Assembly: GCA_017883205.1 (NCBI GenBank)
Contig: JADGNZ010000004.1
Coordinates: 124,001 to 188,000, forward strand
DNA length: 64,000 nt
Origin: Thermoanaerobaculia bacterium
GTDB lineage: Bacteria > Acidobacteriota > Thermoanaerobaculia > Gp7-AA8
Reading direction: 5' to 3'
Below, in pieces: positions 7,563 to 15,934 of this stretch. Both the position numbers and the translations under genes were made by a program. Position 1 is the first letter of the stretch; every line of letters starts with the position of its first letter. Below the pieces are notes generated by a model that saw nothing but the letters and a program-made list of their open reading frames with translations, ran no database searches and was not told where the DNA came from.

Positions 7563-8980
7563 TACGGCTTCGCGTACATATCAATGATCCGCTCGATTGC
7601 CTTTCGGCACACCCGGCAGAAGCCGACCTCGTCCCTTGTGAACATGATGCAATCCGCCTCCGGCCGATAGAGTCCCTGCGCTTCGTACGCAGCCCCTTCG
7701 AACGCGCCTACTTTGCCTGCGAACTTCTGGCCGCCGAGGAGTTGGGTTTCCCAGGTGCGCTCAGCGGTGAAGAGCTTGTCCATCTCTGATTCCGGCGCAT
7801 TCGTCGCGCGCAGGCGGGCACGTTCCTTCTGAACTTCGTGGCTGTGCTTTTCGAACGCCTCCTTGTCCCACGGCGTCGGCAGGGGAGTGGAGGTGTCGAT
7901 GAGGTCCTTCCACTTCACGTTGGCGGGATCGTGGAGCGCGGTCACGTTCGGCTCCCATGGCTCGGGATGTTCGGTGCCGCCGCTCGCGTAGGAGACCGGC
8001 GAGGTGTAGTACTCATCGGCGAGCGCTGCGAAGTGATGTCCGAACTCGTGAACGAACACGTACTCGGCGAAGGCGCTGTCGACGCAGGCCGTAGCCTGAT
8101 CGTTGAAGATTCCGCCGCCGCCGTACTGCTTCTCGTTGACGAGGATCTCGATGAAGTCGTAGGGCGCGGACGAGGCCACATCGCGCATGCGGTGATCGTC
8201 GAGCGTCAGCATGTAGCGCTCGGAATCGAAGATGTTGTATTGCACGCCGGTCATGGTGCGGCGGTTGTCGTTCGTGCGCGGTCGATTGACGCCGCTGGCC
8301 GGCTCGGCCAGATCGAGTGCGCGGACGTTGAAGTCTTTGCGCCGGCTCTTGAATGGCTCGGTGGCAAAGAGCTTTCCGATCAGGCGTTCGACGTCCTTGT
8401 GAAACTTTGGCAGCTCCGATTCGGTGTATCCCTCGCCGATGACGAGGAGATCGACCTTCTCCGATGCCGGTCCGTTGTCGATCACGTTCCACACGTGACC
8501 GGCGGGTTTGCGGTCGGAAGGATTGACGAAGCGCGACGACGGATCGATCAGCGTCGAGAAGATCTGCTGGAACGCGCCATTCGTGTCGCGCTTCTTGACG
8601 ACGAGTTGCACCGGCTTCTTCGGCCACGGAAAACGGACCGACTCGGCGAACGTGCCGGCGCGCTCCTTTGCCTCATCGGTGGTCTGCCATTCGCCGAAGA
8701 CCGATGCGAAGCCGCGCGAGTAGATGGGTTGGTTCGTCTCGCGGTCGATGACTTCGAAGTAGTAGTTGCCGAGGTTGAGGGTGTCGATGAGGCGGGTCCG
8801 GCTGCCCGGCCACGGACCATCCGAGACGACCGAATCGAGCGCGATGACTTCCTCGCCATGGTTTCCCGTGTGGAAGTAGTTCACGCGCATCGTCTTGTCG
8901 AGAAACGTCTCCTCGAAACGGGCAGCGAAGGCGGAGGAAACAACGAGAAACATCGCGGTGACGAAAAGAAGTTTGCGCAT
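7562..8980 (-). CDS. Secreted M64-family zinc metallopeptidase
   Basis: 472 residues with a signal peptide (MRKLLFVTAMFLVVSSAFAA). The N-terminal half matches the M64 N-terminal beta domain; the catalytic half starts near residue 165 (DNGPASEKVDLLVIGEGYT). The zinc motif HEFGHHFAALADEY is at residues 311-324. M64 includes the Clostridium IgA peptidase, but the substrate here is unknown. The start at 8980 is taken because it begins the signal peptide; the frame stays open upstream through a repeat. Four Cys residues near the C-terminus (CIMFTRDEVGFCRVCRK) may form disulfides. The VWFA gene is divergent, 102 bases away. Confidence 0.92.
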   Translation of the reverse strand: MRKLLFVTAMFLVVSSAFAARFEETFLDKTMRVNYFHTGNHGEEVIALDSVVSDGPWPGSRTRLIDTLNLGNYYFEVIDRETNQPIYSRGFASVFGEWQTTDEAKERAGTFAESVRFPWPKKPVQLVVKKRDTNGAFQQIFSTLIDPSSRFVNPSDRKPAGHVWNVIDNGPASEKVDLLVIGEGYTESELPKFHKDVERLIGKLFATEPFKSRRKDFNVRALDLAEPASGVNRPRTNDNRRTMTGVQYNIFDSERYMLTLDDHRMRDVASSAPYDFIEILVNEKQYGGGGIFNDQATACVDSAFAEYVFVHEFGHHFAALADEYYTSPVSYASGGTEHPEPWEPNVTALHDPANVKWKDLIDTSTPLPTPWDKEAFEKHSHEVQKERARLRATNAPESEMDKLFTAERTWETQLLGGQKFAGKVGAFEGAAYEAQGLYRPEADCIMFTRDEVGFCRVCRKAIERIIDMYAKP

Positions 8981-9011
8981 AGGCAGATTGTAGTTGTGAA
9001 CGATCTGCGTC

Positions 9012-9071
9012 GATCTGTGACATCTGCGGATGAACCGTTTGTCCGCAGATGTCGCAGATGGGCGCAGATGT
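9012..9071. repeat. ATCTGCGGA-type intergenic inverted repeat
   Basis: GACATCTGCGGATGAAC faces GTCCGCAGATGTC around a short loop in the divergent promoter region of the peptidase and VWFA genes. A related CATCTGCG motif occurs at 33855-33890. Confidence 0.7.
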
Positions 9072-9082
9072 AGACTGCCGGG

Positions 9083-10114
9083 ATGCGCTCTCTTCTCATT
9101 GCGCTCGCGCTGTTCGCCACATCGCTCACCGCACAGATGCAGGAACAGATCACCGTCGAGCGCATCCTGGTCGACGCGCGGGTCACCGACGATCACGGCA
9201 ATCCGATCACGGGACTGAAGGCCGGCGACTTTCAGGTGCGTATCGACGGGAAGCCGGCGCGCGTTGAATCAGCCGAGTGGATTCCGGAGACGGCGGCAGC
9301 GCGCGAGCTGGCCAGCATCGATGCAGCCATCGCCGACGTGAACACGACGCTCGATCAGCCTGCGCCGCACGGACGCCTCCTCATCTTCTTCTACCAGACC
9401 GATTTCGCGCGCAACGAGTCACGGCTGGCCGGACAGATGCAGACGGTCGTCAACGCCGACGACTGGCTCGACTGGCTCGATCCCGAAGACCGCGTGGCGG
9501 TCTTCTCATTCGACTCGCACCTCAAGTTCCGACTCGATTTCACCAACAACAAGGACCACATCAAAGACGCGATGCAGCAGGCCTTGTACACGAACGAGCC
9601 ACCTCCGCCGCGGATGGTGCCGATGCCCGCGCTGGCGAAGCGACTCGACCCGGTCGAGATGCGCAAGGCTGCCACGCCGGAAGCAGCATTGATCATCGTC
9701 GCGAACGCGCTGCGGCAAATTCCGGGTCCGAAGTCGATCATCCTCTTCGGCTGGGGACTCGGCCGGCTGACGCCGAGCGGCGTGATGATGGAATCGAAAT
9801 ACGTCCCGGCGCGGCAGGCGCTCGAGTCGGTGCGAGCGAGCGTCTTTTCGATCGACTTCACGCAGGCCGATTTCCACTCGCTCGAAGTGGGGCTGGGAAA
9901 GGTCGCGGACGATACCGGCGGCTTCTACGCGAAGACATTTCACTTCCCCAAGATCGCCGTCGAGCGGCTTCAGAAAACGCTGGCCGGGCACTACGAGCTC
10001 GAGGTGCGCAAGCCGGATACGAAGGTCCGCGGCACGCACTCGATCGAAGTCGACGTCCCATCGCAACGGCGCGCTTCGATTCTGGCGCGCAGCACGTACA
10101 TCGATCGCGATTGA
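9083..10114 (+). CDS. Secreted VWFA-related protein, acidobacterial type
   Basis: 343 residues with a signal peptide (MRSLLIALALFATSLTAQ). It then has the feature pattern of the acidobacterial VWFA-related family: VERILVDARVTDDHGNPITGL and DFQVRIDGKP at the start, and a von Willebrand A core with LLIFFYQTDF, the strand VAVFSFDSHLKF and KSIILFGWGLG. The metal-ion-dependent adhesion site (DxSxS) is not clearly preserved; DFARNES is the nearest equivalent. The family is strongly expanded in Acidobacteriota, and this is the main taxonomic marker in the window. Function is unknown; probably extracytoplasmic binding. Confidence 0.9.
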   Translation: MRSLLIALALFATSLTAQMQEQITVERILVDARVTDDHGNPITGLKAGDFQVRIDGKPARVESAEWIPETAAARELASIDAAIADVNTTLDQPAPHGRLLIFFYQTDFARNESRLAGQMQTVVNADDWLDWLDPEDRVAVFSFDSHLKFRLDFTNNKDHIKDAMQQALYTNEPPPPRMVPMPALAKRLDPVEMRKAATPEAALIIVANALRQIPGPKSIILFGWGLGRLTPSGVMMESKYVPARQALESVRASVFSIDFTQADFHSLEVGLGKVADDTGGFYAKTFHFPKIAVERLQKTLAGHYELEVRKPDTKVRGTHSIEVDVPSQRRASILARSTYIDRD

Positions 10115-10169
10115 TGCGGGCAAACGACTTGCACTGCTGCCTGTGCAGAATCGAAAGGAGATTTTGCGC

Positions 10170-10364
10170 ATGGGAAGGTATGGTGAAAAGCCACAGAAGA
10201 AAGTCGAGAAGGCGATGAGCGAACGGAAGCACGGCACGCTGAAGAGCGGATCGACCGGTAAGGTGGTGACGAGTAAGAAGCAGGCCATCGCCATCGGCCT
10301 CTCCGAGGCAAGGCGCGCAGGCGGGAAGGTGCCGGCGAAGAAGTCGTCCTCGAAGAAGAAGTAG
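10170..10364 (+). CDS. Small basic protein, DUF6496-like
   Basis: 64 residues, about one third Lys or Arg, ending in a Lys/Ser tail. The segment SKKQAIAIGLSEARRAGGKVP resembles the DUF6496 motif found in many small bacterial proteins. The ATG at 10170 follows AAAGGAG with a nine-base spacing; an in-frame GTG at 10143 is upstream of that site and is rejected. Function is unknown; the charge suggests nucleic-acid association. Confidence 0.8.
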   Translation: MGRYGEKPQKKVEKAMSERKHGTLKSGSTGKVVTSKKQAIAIGLSEARRAGGKVPAKKSSSKKK

Positions 10365-10371
10365 AAAGGCT

Positions 10372-10438
10372 TTTCACGCGGAGGCGCGGAGAGCACGGAG
10401 AAAAACCCCTCCGCGTTTCTCCGCGTCTCCGCGTGAAA
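10372..10438. repeat. Intergenic hairpin repeat, CACGCGGAG type
   Basis: TTTCACGCGGAGGCGCGGAG faces CTCCGCGTCTCCGCGTGAAA, of the same family as 2011-2081, just after the small basic protein gene. Likely terminator. Confidence 0.8.
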
Positions 10439-10465
10439 CGCTTCTAAAGCCGTACACTGATACCC

Positions 10466-11071
10466 GTGACGAACCGCATCCTCCTCACACTCTTCGCCGC
10501 GTTCTTCGTCTGGTCGCTCATCCATCCGCACGATTACTTCACCTGGTTCCTCGAAGTCTTTCCGGCAATCATCGGCATCGCGCTCGTCATCGCGATGCGA
10601 AACCGGTTTCCGCTCACGCCGCTGCTCCTCACCCTGCTGACGATTCACGCCATCATCCTCATGGTCGGCGGGCACTACACGTACGCCGAGGTGCCGCTGG
10701 GATTCTGGATACGCGACGCGTTGCACATGGGGCGCAACGACTACGACCGCATCGGCCACTTCGCGCAGGGCTTCGTGCCGGCGATTGCCGCACGCGAGAT
10801 TCTCATCCGCCGCGATGTCGTTCGCAGCCGCGGCTGGCGCTACTACATCATCGTGTCGATCTGTCTCGCCATCAGCGCCGCCTACGAGTTGCTGGAGTGG
10901 CGTGTCAGCGTCGCTACCGGCAGCGCCGGTGATTCCTTCCTCGGCACCCAAGGCGACGTCTGGGACACGCAGGAGGACATGGCCACCGCGCTCGTCGGCG
11001 CGCTCATGGCGCCTTTGGTTTTGGGCTGGTTGCACGATCGTCAACTGGCGGCCCGGCAACTGGTGCCTTAA
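10466..11071 (+). CDS. DUF2238 (YjdF-like) membrane protein
   Basis: 201 residues with five or six membrane segments. It has the family features GHYTYAEVPLG, NDYDRIGHFAQGFVPA and YELLEWRVS, and the C-terminal block GDVWDTQEDMATALVGA. Acidic and His residues inside the membrane region suggest metal or proton handling, but the family function is not established. It begins with GTG at 10466. Its last 68 bases overlap the convergent membrane gene ending at 11004, and both reading frames look genuine. Confidence 0.88.
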   Translation: MTNRILLTLFAAFFVWSLIHPHDYFTWFLEVFPAIIGIALVIAMRNRFPLTPLLLTLLTIHAIILMVGGHYTYAEVPLGFWIRDALHMGRNDYDRIGHFAQGFVPAIAAREILIRRDVVRSRGWRYYIIVSICLAISAAYELLEWRVSVATGSAGDSFLGTQGDVWDTQEDMATALVGALMAPLVLGWLHDRQLAARQLVP

Positions 11072-11471
11072 CTGGTTCCGCAAGCGGCGTCGCAACTGTT
11101 GTCGCCGGCACCCGATCGCGAACGCCGCGAAAATCGGTGAGCGCCCAGAGCACCAGCATCAGCAGTCCGATCATCCAGTAGAAACGTGGCGAGGTGACGC
11201 CGCTGGTGAAGTTGCCGAACCACGGAGCCGCAATCAGACAAGCGATCAACAGCAGCTCCACGAATCCGTGCAGAGCGAGTCCGACGATCTTGACTATGCC
11301 GAGCGGCGAACGCGTCACGAGCGCCATCGCGAATAGCAGGCCGCCGAAGATGTACGCCCACGTCGCCTTCACACCTCCGAAGCCGGCGACCGACGGCCCG
11401 ATGATCAGCAGGATGGCCAGGGCGTAATCGAGGATGCCGTGCGATACCGCTCCGATGCTGCGATGAATCAT
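11004..11471 (-). CDS. SPW-repeat-like membrane protein
   Basis: 155 residues with four predicted helices; HGILDYALAILLIIGP and the paired-helix arrangement recall SPW-repeat proteins. The last 35 residues are Pro/Ala-rich and soluble. The ATG overlaps the stop of the upstream hydrolase gene by four bases (ATGA), so the two are translationally coupled. The coupling suggests a joint role at the membrane, perhaps in lipid metabolism given the hydrolase family; this is inference. Confidence 0.75.
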   Translation of the reverse strand: MIHRSIGAVSHGILDYALAILLIIGPSVAGFGGVKATWAYIFGGLLFAMALVTRSPLGIVKIVGLALHGFVELLLIACLIAAPWFGNFTSGVTSPRFYWMIGLLMLVLWALTDFRGVRDRVPATTVATPLAEPVKAPVAGPPVDDRATSPKPKAP

Positions 11472-12505
11472 GGCAGGTCGCGTCCTTCTCCCTGGCCGAG
11501 TACGAGAAACGGCGGATTGCCGTTCGCGGCCAGCGCGTCATTCAGATCGTGAATCGGATCGTACTCGCCATCGTCGCCGAGTGCGAATGTCCCGAAGTGA
11601 ACCGCCACGCTCGTCTGCGCGCCGAGGGCGAAGTGGGCGTCGACCGCCTGCGCGGGATCGATGTGCGCCGGTTGCATGAACCAGCGCGGCATGTACGATC
11701 CGATCGGCAGCAAGGCGGCGCGGATGGGAGAGAAGCGTTGGCCGATCTCCGCGAAGTGATTGCCCCATCCGGTGTCGCCGGCGAAGTAAACGTGCCCCGA
11801 CGGAGCGCTGATCACGAAGCCGCTCCAGAGATTGCGATTGCGGTCGCTGATTGCGCGCGCCGAGAAGTGCCGCGCCGGAACGACGGTCGTCTTGATGCCG
11901 CCTGTGTGATGCCCCGTCTCCCACCAATCGAGATCGCTCGCGCCAGTGACGCCATGCTTTCGCAGCAGCGCAGAGTTGCCGAGCGGCGTAACGATGGCCG
12001 GCCGGTGCCGCTCCTGCAGCGCGCGCAAAGTAGCCACGTCCATGTGGTCGTAGTGGTTGTGGCTGACGAGCACGAGATCGATCGGCGGCAGATCCTCGAA
12101 TCGGATCCCCGGCGCCCGATGCCGCTTCGGCCCCGCGAACGAAACAGGCGAGACGCGCTCCGACCAGACGGGATCGGTGAGGATGTTGACGTCATCGATC
12201 TGGATGAGCGTGGTCGAGTGATTGATGAAGGTGATACGCAGCCGCCCATCGCCAACCCGCTCCGGCGGCCGCGGTCCATACGACGCCTCCGGATGCTCCG
12301 GCCACGCCCCCCGCGCCCGATTCGCCATCCACCGGAGAAACGACCGCTCGGACTGCCAGCCATCCTCGCGATTACGAAACCGCTCGCCATCGAAGTGATC
12401 GGTGACCGCGCCACGCCATCGCGGCGACGCGAAGAAGATCCGATCGATCGCTACTGCCCCGAGCGCAGACCCAATCGCGATCGCCGCCTTCGTAGTGCCC
12501 CGCAC
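11468..12505 (-). CDS. Metallo-beta-lactamase-fold hydrolase, NAPE-PLD-like
   Basis: 345 residues if started at GTG 12505. It has the dinuclear metal motif SHNHYDHMD, a later His (PARHFSAR), FAGDTGWGNHF with the bridging Asp, and a C-terminal VAVHFGTF His. This pattern and the N-terminal SPRWRG...RWMANRARGAWPEH block fit the N-acyl-phosphatidylethanolamine phospholipase D / UlaG-like group, which cleaves phosphodiester or ester bonds in lipids or sugars. The reading frame runs on upstream into the inverted repeat at 12559-12765, so the longer start is rejected. First gene of a two-gene operon with the membrane protein at 11004. Confidence 0.88.
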   Translation of the reverse strand: MRGTTKAAIAIGSALGAVAIDRIFFASPRWRGAVTDHFDGERFRNREDGWQSERSFLRWMANRARGAWPEHPEASYGPRPPERVGDGRLRITFINHSTTLIQIDDVNILTDPVWSERVSPVSFAGPKRHRAPGIRFEDLPPIDLVLVSHNHYDHMDVATLRALQERHRPAIVTPLGNSALLRKHGVTGASDLDWWETGHHTGGIKTTVVPARHFSARAISDRNRNLWSGFVISAPSGHVYFAGDTGWGNHFAEIGQRFSPIRAALLPIGSYMPRWFMQPAHIDPAQAVDAHFALGAQTSVAVHFGTFALGDDGEYDPIHDLNDALAANGNPPFLVLGQGEGRDLP

Positions 12506-12558
12506 CGGCGTATTCCAACACAAGTGCGGCCAGCCATCAGAGCCACACTCACCATTAG

Positions 12559-12765
12559 TGTCATCCTGAGACAGCCGGAGCCGCCATCGGTGCTCGATCG
12601 ATTTGCGCAGCGTGTTGTGGCGGCGCAGGACGGCGAAGGATCTCAAGTTGCCGTGCACATGGCTTGTGCGTCGTAATTTGAGATCCTTCGCCGTCCTACG
12701 CCGCCGGCACATTCGGCGCGAGCGCATCGATTCGCGCGGGCGGCTCCGGCTGTCTCAGGATGACA
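12559..12765. repeat. Long nested inverted repeat, TCATCCTGAGA type
   Basis: The outer arms (12559-12583 with 12741-12765) are perfect over 25 bp, starting TGTCATCCTGAGACAGCC. Inner arms near 12620-12650 and 12677-12704 contain GGACGGCGAAGGATCTCAA and its complement. The whole could fold into a cruciform. It fills most of the gap between the hydrolase start and the gene at 12836. Confidence 0.88.
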
Positions 12766-12811
12766 CGATTGGTGACACGCGGATGGATGGAGACGACCCT
12801 GAACCTCCCGC

Positions 12812-12831
12812 CTCGTGACCGAGGTCACGAG
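12812..12831 (+). promoter_or_regulatory. Perfect palindromic Crp/Fnr-like operator
   Basis: CTCGTGACC-GA-GGTCACGAG has perfect nine-base arms and contains GTGA-N6-TCAC. It ends four bases before the ATG at 12836, a position suited to repression. Confidence 0.6.
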
Positions 12832-12835
12832 CGTC

Positions 12836-13456
12836 ATGCAACATCCGCCGAATACTCCGGCAATGCAAAAGAAACGCGTCGTCCTCGCGACTGCGGTCGT
12901 CCTCGTGGCCGTGCTCGCACTCGCATCGACGCCGAAAGGCATGGCCCCGCTGCCGGCGCAGTATCTTCACGCGGGCACCTTCCACTCGCCGGACGGCTGG
13001 TTCGAGATCCACGTGCCGATGACCTGGGAGTGGTTCGAGATGCGCGCGTTCGATGAGAAGGCCGACCCACGCTGGCCCGATGCAATCAATCACACCGTCG
13101 CATGGCTCGCTCGCGATCCCAAAACGTTCGACGATCTGGTCGTGATGGAATCGTACAGGCCGGGCGGGGACATCATCACAGAGAGCTTTGCCAGGAGCTT
13201 CGAGAGCAGCACACGAAAGGCCGTGGAGCCTGAAACGATGTCCGATTACTCATCGGAACTGCTCACGATCTCCGGCGAGCGGTCGCTGCACTACCGGTAC
13301 AAGCTCGTGAAGAAGAATCGCCCTCCGCTCTATCGCTTCGGCTACATCACCGGGATGGAGCACAAGCTGACGCTGTCAACCTCGGACGACAAGCCCGAAG
13401 AGCCGAAGCGGCTCTTCCAAAGCGTGGTCTCCATCCGCTGGCTGAAAGAGCCGTGA
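12836..13456 (+). CDS. Secreted or membrane-anchored protein, PsbP-like features
   Basis: 206 residues. A hydrophobic segment (KKRVVLATAVVLVAVLALAS) near the N-terminus is a signal or anchor. The rest is a single soluble domain that begins FHSPDGWFEIHVPMTWEW, like PsbP/Mog1-fold proteins in which a short lipid-exposed beta domain follows a signal, and ends with FQSVVSIRWL. No catalytic motif is seen. Starts at 12836 or 12863 are both possible; neither has a good ribosome-binding site. A perfect palindrome sits directly before it. Function unknown. Confidence 0.75.
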   Translation: MQHPPNTPAMQKKRVVLATAVVLVAVLALASTPKGMAPLPAQYLHAGTFHSPDGWFEIHVPMTWEWFEMRAFDEKADPRWPDAINHTVAWLARDPKTFDDLVVMESYRPGGDIITESFARSFESSTRKAVEPETMSDYSSELLTISGERSLHYRYKLVKKNRPPLYRFGYITGMEHKLTLSTSDDKPEEPKRLFQSVVSIRWLKEP

Positions 13457-13461
13457 AAACC

Positions 13462-13532
13462 GCTCACGCGAAGACGCGAAGCCGCGAAGGGGGGGTCCGT
13501 TCTTCTTCGCGTCTTCGCGTCTTCGCGTGAGC
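13462..13532. repeat. Intergenic hairpin repeat, CACGCGAAGACGCGAAG type
   Basis: GCTCACGCGAAGACGCGAAG (13462-13481) faces its exact complement at 13513-13532, directly after the gene ending at 13456. Probable terminator of the same repeat class as 2011 and 10372. Confidence 0.8.
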
Positions 13533-13668
13533 GCCTCTCTCTAGGTTCGCGAAGCGGCGCGCCTGACCCGTCGCCGATCCCTCGTTGACGCGCGCGGGAC
13601 ACACGCACTATCCTGTCCATCCTCGCTGAAATAGCGAGGAAACACAGCTCGTTGAGACGATCCCAAGC

Positions 13669-13744
13669 AGGCGCTTAGCTCAGTTGGTAGAGCATCACCT
13701 TCACACGGTGGGGGTCAGCGGTTCGAGTCCGCTAGCGCCTACCA
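13669..13744 (+). tRNA. trnV: tRNA-Val (anticodon CAC)
   Basis: All arms fold: acceptor AGGCGCT with AGCGCCT, D-arm AGCTCAGTTGGTAGAGC, anticodon stem TCACC/GGTGG with loop TTCACAC (anticodon CAC), and T-arm AGCGG-TTCGAGT-CCGCT. Discriminator A and CCA are encoded. A small hairpin (CCTCGCT-GAAAT-AGCGAGG, 13621-13639) lies upstream. The lanthipeptide cluster follows, but no duplicated tRNA end was found to suggest integration here. Confidence 0.96.
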
Positions 13745-13798
13745 AAACGCAAACTCCTGAAAAGCCCGAGGTTCCGCGCCTAGGGCTTTTCTGCGTTT
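13745..13798 (+). terminator. Terminator after tRNA-Val
   Basis: AAACGCA pairs with TGCGTTT and GAAAAGCCC with GGGCTTTTC in one extended stem right after the CCA end. The 630 bases from here to the lanthipeptide precursor hold no convincing gene on either strand, only the promoter noted at 14345. Confidence 0.75.
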
Positions 13799-14344
13799 CG
13801 GCGGCTTTCGCCCTCCAGCTTTTCATACAACGCGAGTCGGAAGATGCAGTCCCTCATCGCAGAAAGAAGCGGATGAAACCGCAGCCGAAGCTGCGGTGCG
13901 ATATTGGAGCGGAAAGTTGCTCGTCTTCATGTGTTCTACCAGAGCACACCTTCTTCCTTTCCACCACCCCAGGGATGTGCGGATGTCCCATCGAGAGCCG
14001 CACGATCCCATCTTCCCGAGAACAATTCCTCTCCCAAAGTCTTGGCGGGAGAGTCGAGCCGGTGGAAGGCGAGAAATACACCGGTTCGACCGCGACAGTG
14101 AGGTCCGTCAAGAATGGTGTTTCCCCGGCTCCGTAGCAGGACCTGCGCACTGGAGAAAGCATGCTGCCAGGCATACCTTCGTCCCGGCCGCTGCGCCCCG
14201 CGTTCCGTGAAGATTTCCCATTGCAGGGCACGCTTTGCATAGAGCCGGTCTCAACGGAAGTCGTATCGCACCGTTTCGGTGAACACCGCGACGAGCTCAT
14301 CCCAAGGATGGATAGCCGCTCTGCGGCAGGTGCGGAAGTGACGC

Positions 14345-14373
14345 TTGACAGTCGGAAGGAAGCATGCTTTTAT
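14345..14373 (+). promoter_or_regulatory. Predicted sigma-70-type promoter of the lanthipeptide operon
   Basis: TTGACA, a 17-base spacer and TTTTAT (four of six matches to TATAAT) lie 58 bases before the precursor ATG. A GGGAAAGGA ribosome-binding site precedes the ATG. Confidence 0.5.
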
Positions 14374-14430
14374 ACGCTGCTCCCAACTGGAGACCAAAGA
14401 CTCCAAAATCCAAGGGAAAGGAAAACTTGA

Positions 14431-14601
14431 ATGAAAGCTAAGTCCAAACTTGCCCCGAAACTGTCGCTTCATCGTGAAACCATCAAGCGCCTCACAGTCG
14501 AAGATCTCCGTGCGGTCCGCGGCGGACTGGGACTGATGGGCTGCGGCGAGACCGAATGCAAGAGCGACAAGCTCTGCACGGCCGTCACTCAGGCGCCCTG
14601 A
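14431..14601 (+). CDS. lanA: Class I lanthipeptide precursor peptide
   Basis: 56 residues. The leader contains KLSLHRETIKRLTVEDLRAV and ends in a double-Gly site (G31-G32), the pattern of class I lanthipeptide leaders (KLxLxKETIxxL...GG) processed by C39 peptidases. The predicted core is the 24 residues after GG, LGLMGCGETECKSDKLCTAV plus four more. It has Cys 38, 43 and 49 as ring partners and Thr 41, Ser 45, Thr 50 and Thr 54 as dehydration sites, so up to three thioether rings are possible. The gene is followed by a strong hairpin and then lanC, lanB and a peptidase-containing exporter. Product activity, antibiotic or signal, is not known. Confidence 0.9.
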   Translation: MKAKSKLAPKLSLHRETIKRLTVEDLRAVRGGLGLMGCGETECKSDKLCTAVTQAP

Positions 14602-14623
14602 TTTTTCGGCTTTCGGTGACTGG

Positions 14624-14650
14624 AAACGGCGGAGGACGACTCCGCCGTTT
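14624..14650 (+). terminator. Attenuating terminator between precursor and lanC
   Basis: AAACGGCGGAG-GACGA-CTCCGCCGTTT: an 11-bp perfect stem, 5-base loop and T-rich tail (CTTTCTTC). Partial read-through would make precursor mRNA more abundant than enzyme mRNA. Confidence 0.85.
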
Positions 14651-14674
14651 CTTTCTTCAATCAAATGCCAACGG

Positions 14675-15934
14675 ATGGTGACGAGGCCGGATTGTAAGTG
14701 GATTCCGTTATTGGAGGGCGCTGCGAACGCGAGAGCGGTCGCTATCAGCGACTCCATCGTCCGCGAGCTGCGGAACGTCTCGCGCTCGTGGGCTCCACAG
14801 GGTGCGAGCCGCAGCGAACAGGCGGTCAGCGATCTTTCTCTGGCTTGGGGGGCGGCGGGACGTCTTGCAGCGTTTGCTTACTGCGCACCCGGCCGGACAC
14901 GCGCGGCGATTCTCGAAAAGCACGCTGACAAACTTTCAAGCGGTCTCGCCCGAGTACCGTTGCCTTCGACACTGTTTCGCGGCTTCTGGGGAATCGGATG
15001 GGCGTATGCGCACATGCGGACCACCGGAATCTGGGATGCTCTTGATTCTGACGACCTGGATGATGCAATTCAGCCCAGCCTGGAGTGGATGAGCGACCAG
15101 CACGCATACGATCTGATGCGCGGGCTCGTGGGACTGGGGGTCTATGCTCTCGAAAGTCCGTCGAAGTCGAGAGCACGCAAGATTCTACGGTCTGTGGTTT
15201 CGGCCCTCGGGGCTGTCTGCACCTGGTCTGATCAGGGAGTCTTCTGGCCAACATCTCCCGAAGCGCTCGAAGCGGCCGAGCGGCGCACATGGCCGAGAGG
15301 GCGCACGGACCTCGGAATGGCCCATGGTTCTGCCGGTGTGATCGCCTTTCTCGCGGCGGTTGCGCACAGAGAACGCTCGCAGGCCACCGTTCGTCTCCTG
15401 GAAGGTGCCGTTTCCTGGCTTCTTGCACAGTCGCTGGGCCCGGGTCGAGGATCGTTGTTTTCTGCGTATGTTGATCAGGGCACGCAATCGTCGGAAACGC
15501 GGCTGGCCTGGTGCGTGGGCGACCTCGGGATCTCGGTTGCGTTGGCGCTGGCGGCCCGTTCTCTCCACCGGGAAGACTGGCGCGAGGAAGCTCTGCGCAT
15601 CGCACTTCATTCCGCGAACCGGCCGATCGGGGACGCCGTGAACGACACGTCGTTGTGTCATGGGAGCGCGGGGATCGCACATCTGTTCAGCCGCCTGTAT
15701 CAGTACCTCGGGCATTCCACTCTCCGTGAGGCAGCTGTGCGGTGGTACGAGCGTTGTCTCGCCGCCGAGACTCCGGGGCGATTTCTTGGTTTCGGCGCAC
15801 CTCGTTACGCCGGCTCCCGCCGGCTCGATCCAGGCTTCCTGATGGGAGCCGCAGGCGTAGCTCTTGCCCTCAAGGCCGCGACCACCGAACATGCTCCCTC
15901 GTGGGATAGAGTGCTTCTCATCGCGACCACATGA
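14675..15934 (+). CDS. lanC: Lanthionine synthetase C-like cyclase (LanC)
   Basis: 419 residues of the LanC double-helix-barrel fold. The zinc ligands are visible as Cys280 (AWCVGDLG), Cys328 and His329 (LCHGSAG). An AHGSAG repeat near residue 216 and the FLMGAAGVALAL C-terminal block complete the pattern. It would catalyse addition of precursor Cys thiols to dehydrated Ser/Thr to form (methyl)lanthionine rings. The ATG at 14675 has only a weak ribosome-binding site, so expression may depend on read-through of the preceding hairpin. Its end overlaps lanB by four bases. In most class I clusters lanC follows lanB; here it precedes it. Confidence 0.95.
   Translation: MVTRPDCKWIPLLEGAANARAVAISDSIVRELRNVSRSWAPQGASRSEQAVSDLSLAWGAAGRLAAFAYCAPGRTRAAILEKHADKLSSGLARVPLPSTLFRGFWGIGWAYAHMRTTGIWDALDSDDLDDAIQPSLEWMSDQHAYDLMRGLVGLGVYALESPSKSRARKILRSVVSALGAVCTWSDQGVFWPTSPEALEAAERRTWPRGRTDLGMAHGSAGVIAFLAAVAHRERSQATVRLLEGAVSWLLAQSLGPGRGSLFSAYVDQGTQSSETRLAWCVGDLGISVALALAARSLHREDWREEALRIALHSANRPIGDAVNDTSLCHGSAGIAHLFSRLYQYLGHSTLREAAVRWYERCLAAETPGRFLGFGAPRYAGSRRLDPGFLMGAAGVALALKAATTEHAPSWDRVLLIATT

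Noticed and set aside
7562-9196. Longer N-terminus of the M64 peptidase
   Set aside because: The first 72 codons cover an intergenic repeat and would bury the signal peptide that starts at 8980.
13745-14430. A possible gene or second precursor peptide between tRNA-Val and lanA
   Set aside because: Frames on both strands have no recognisable motifs, no GG leader and no good ribosome-binding site.
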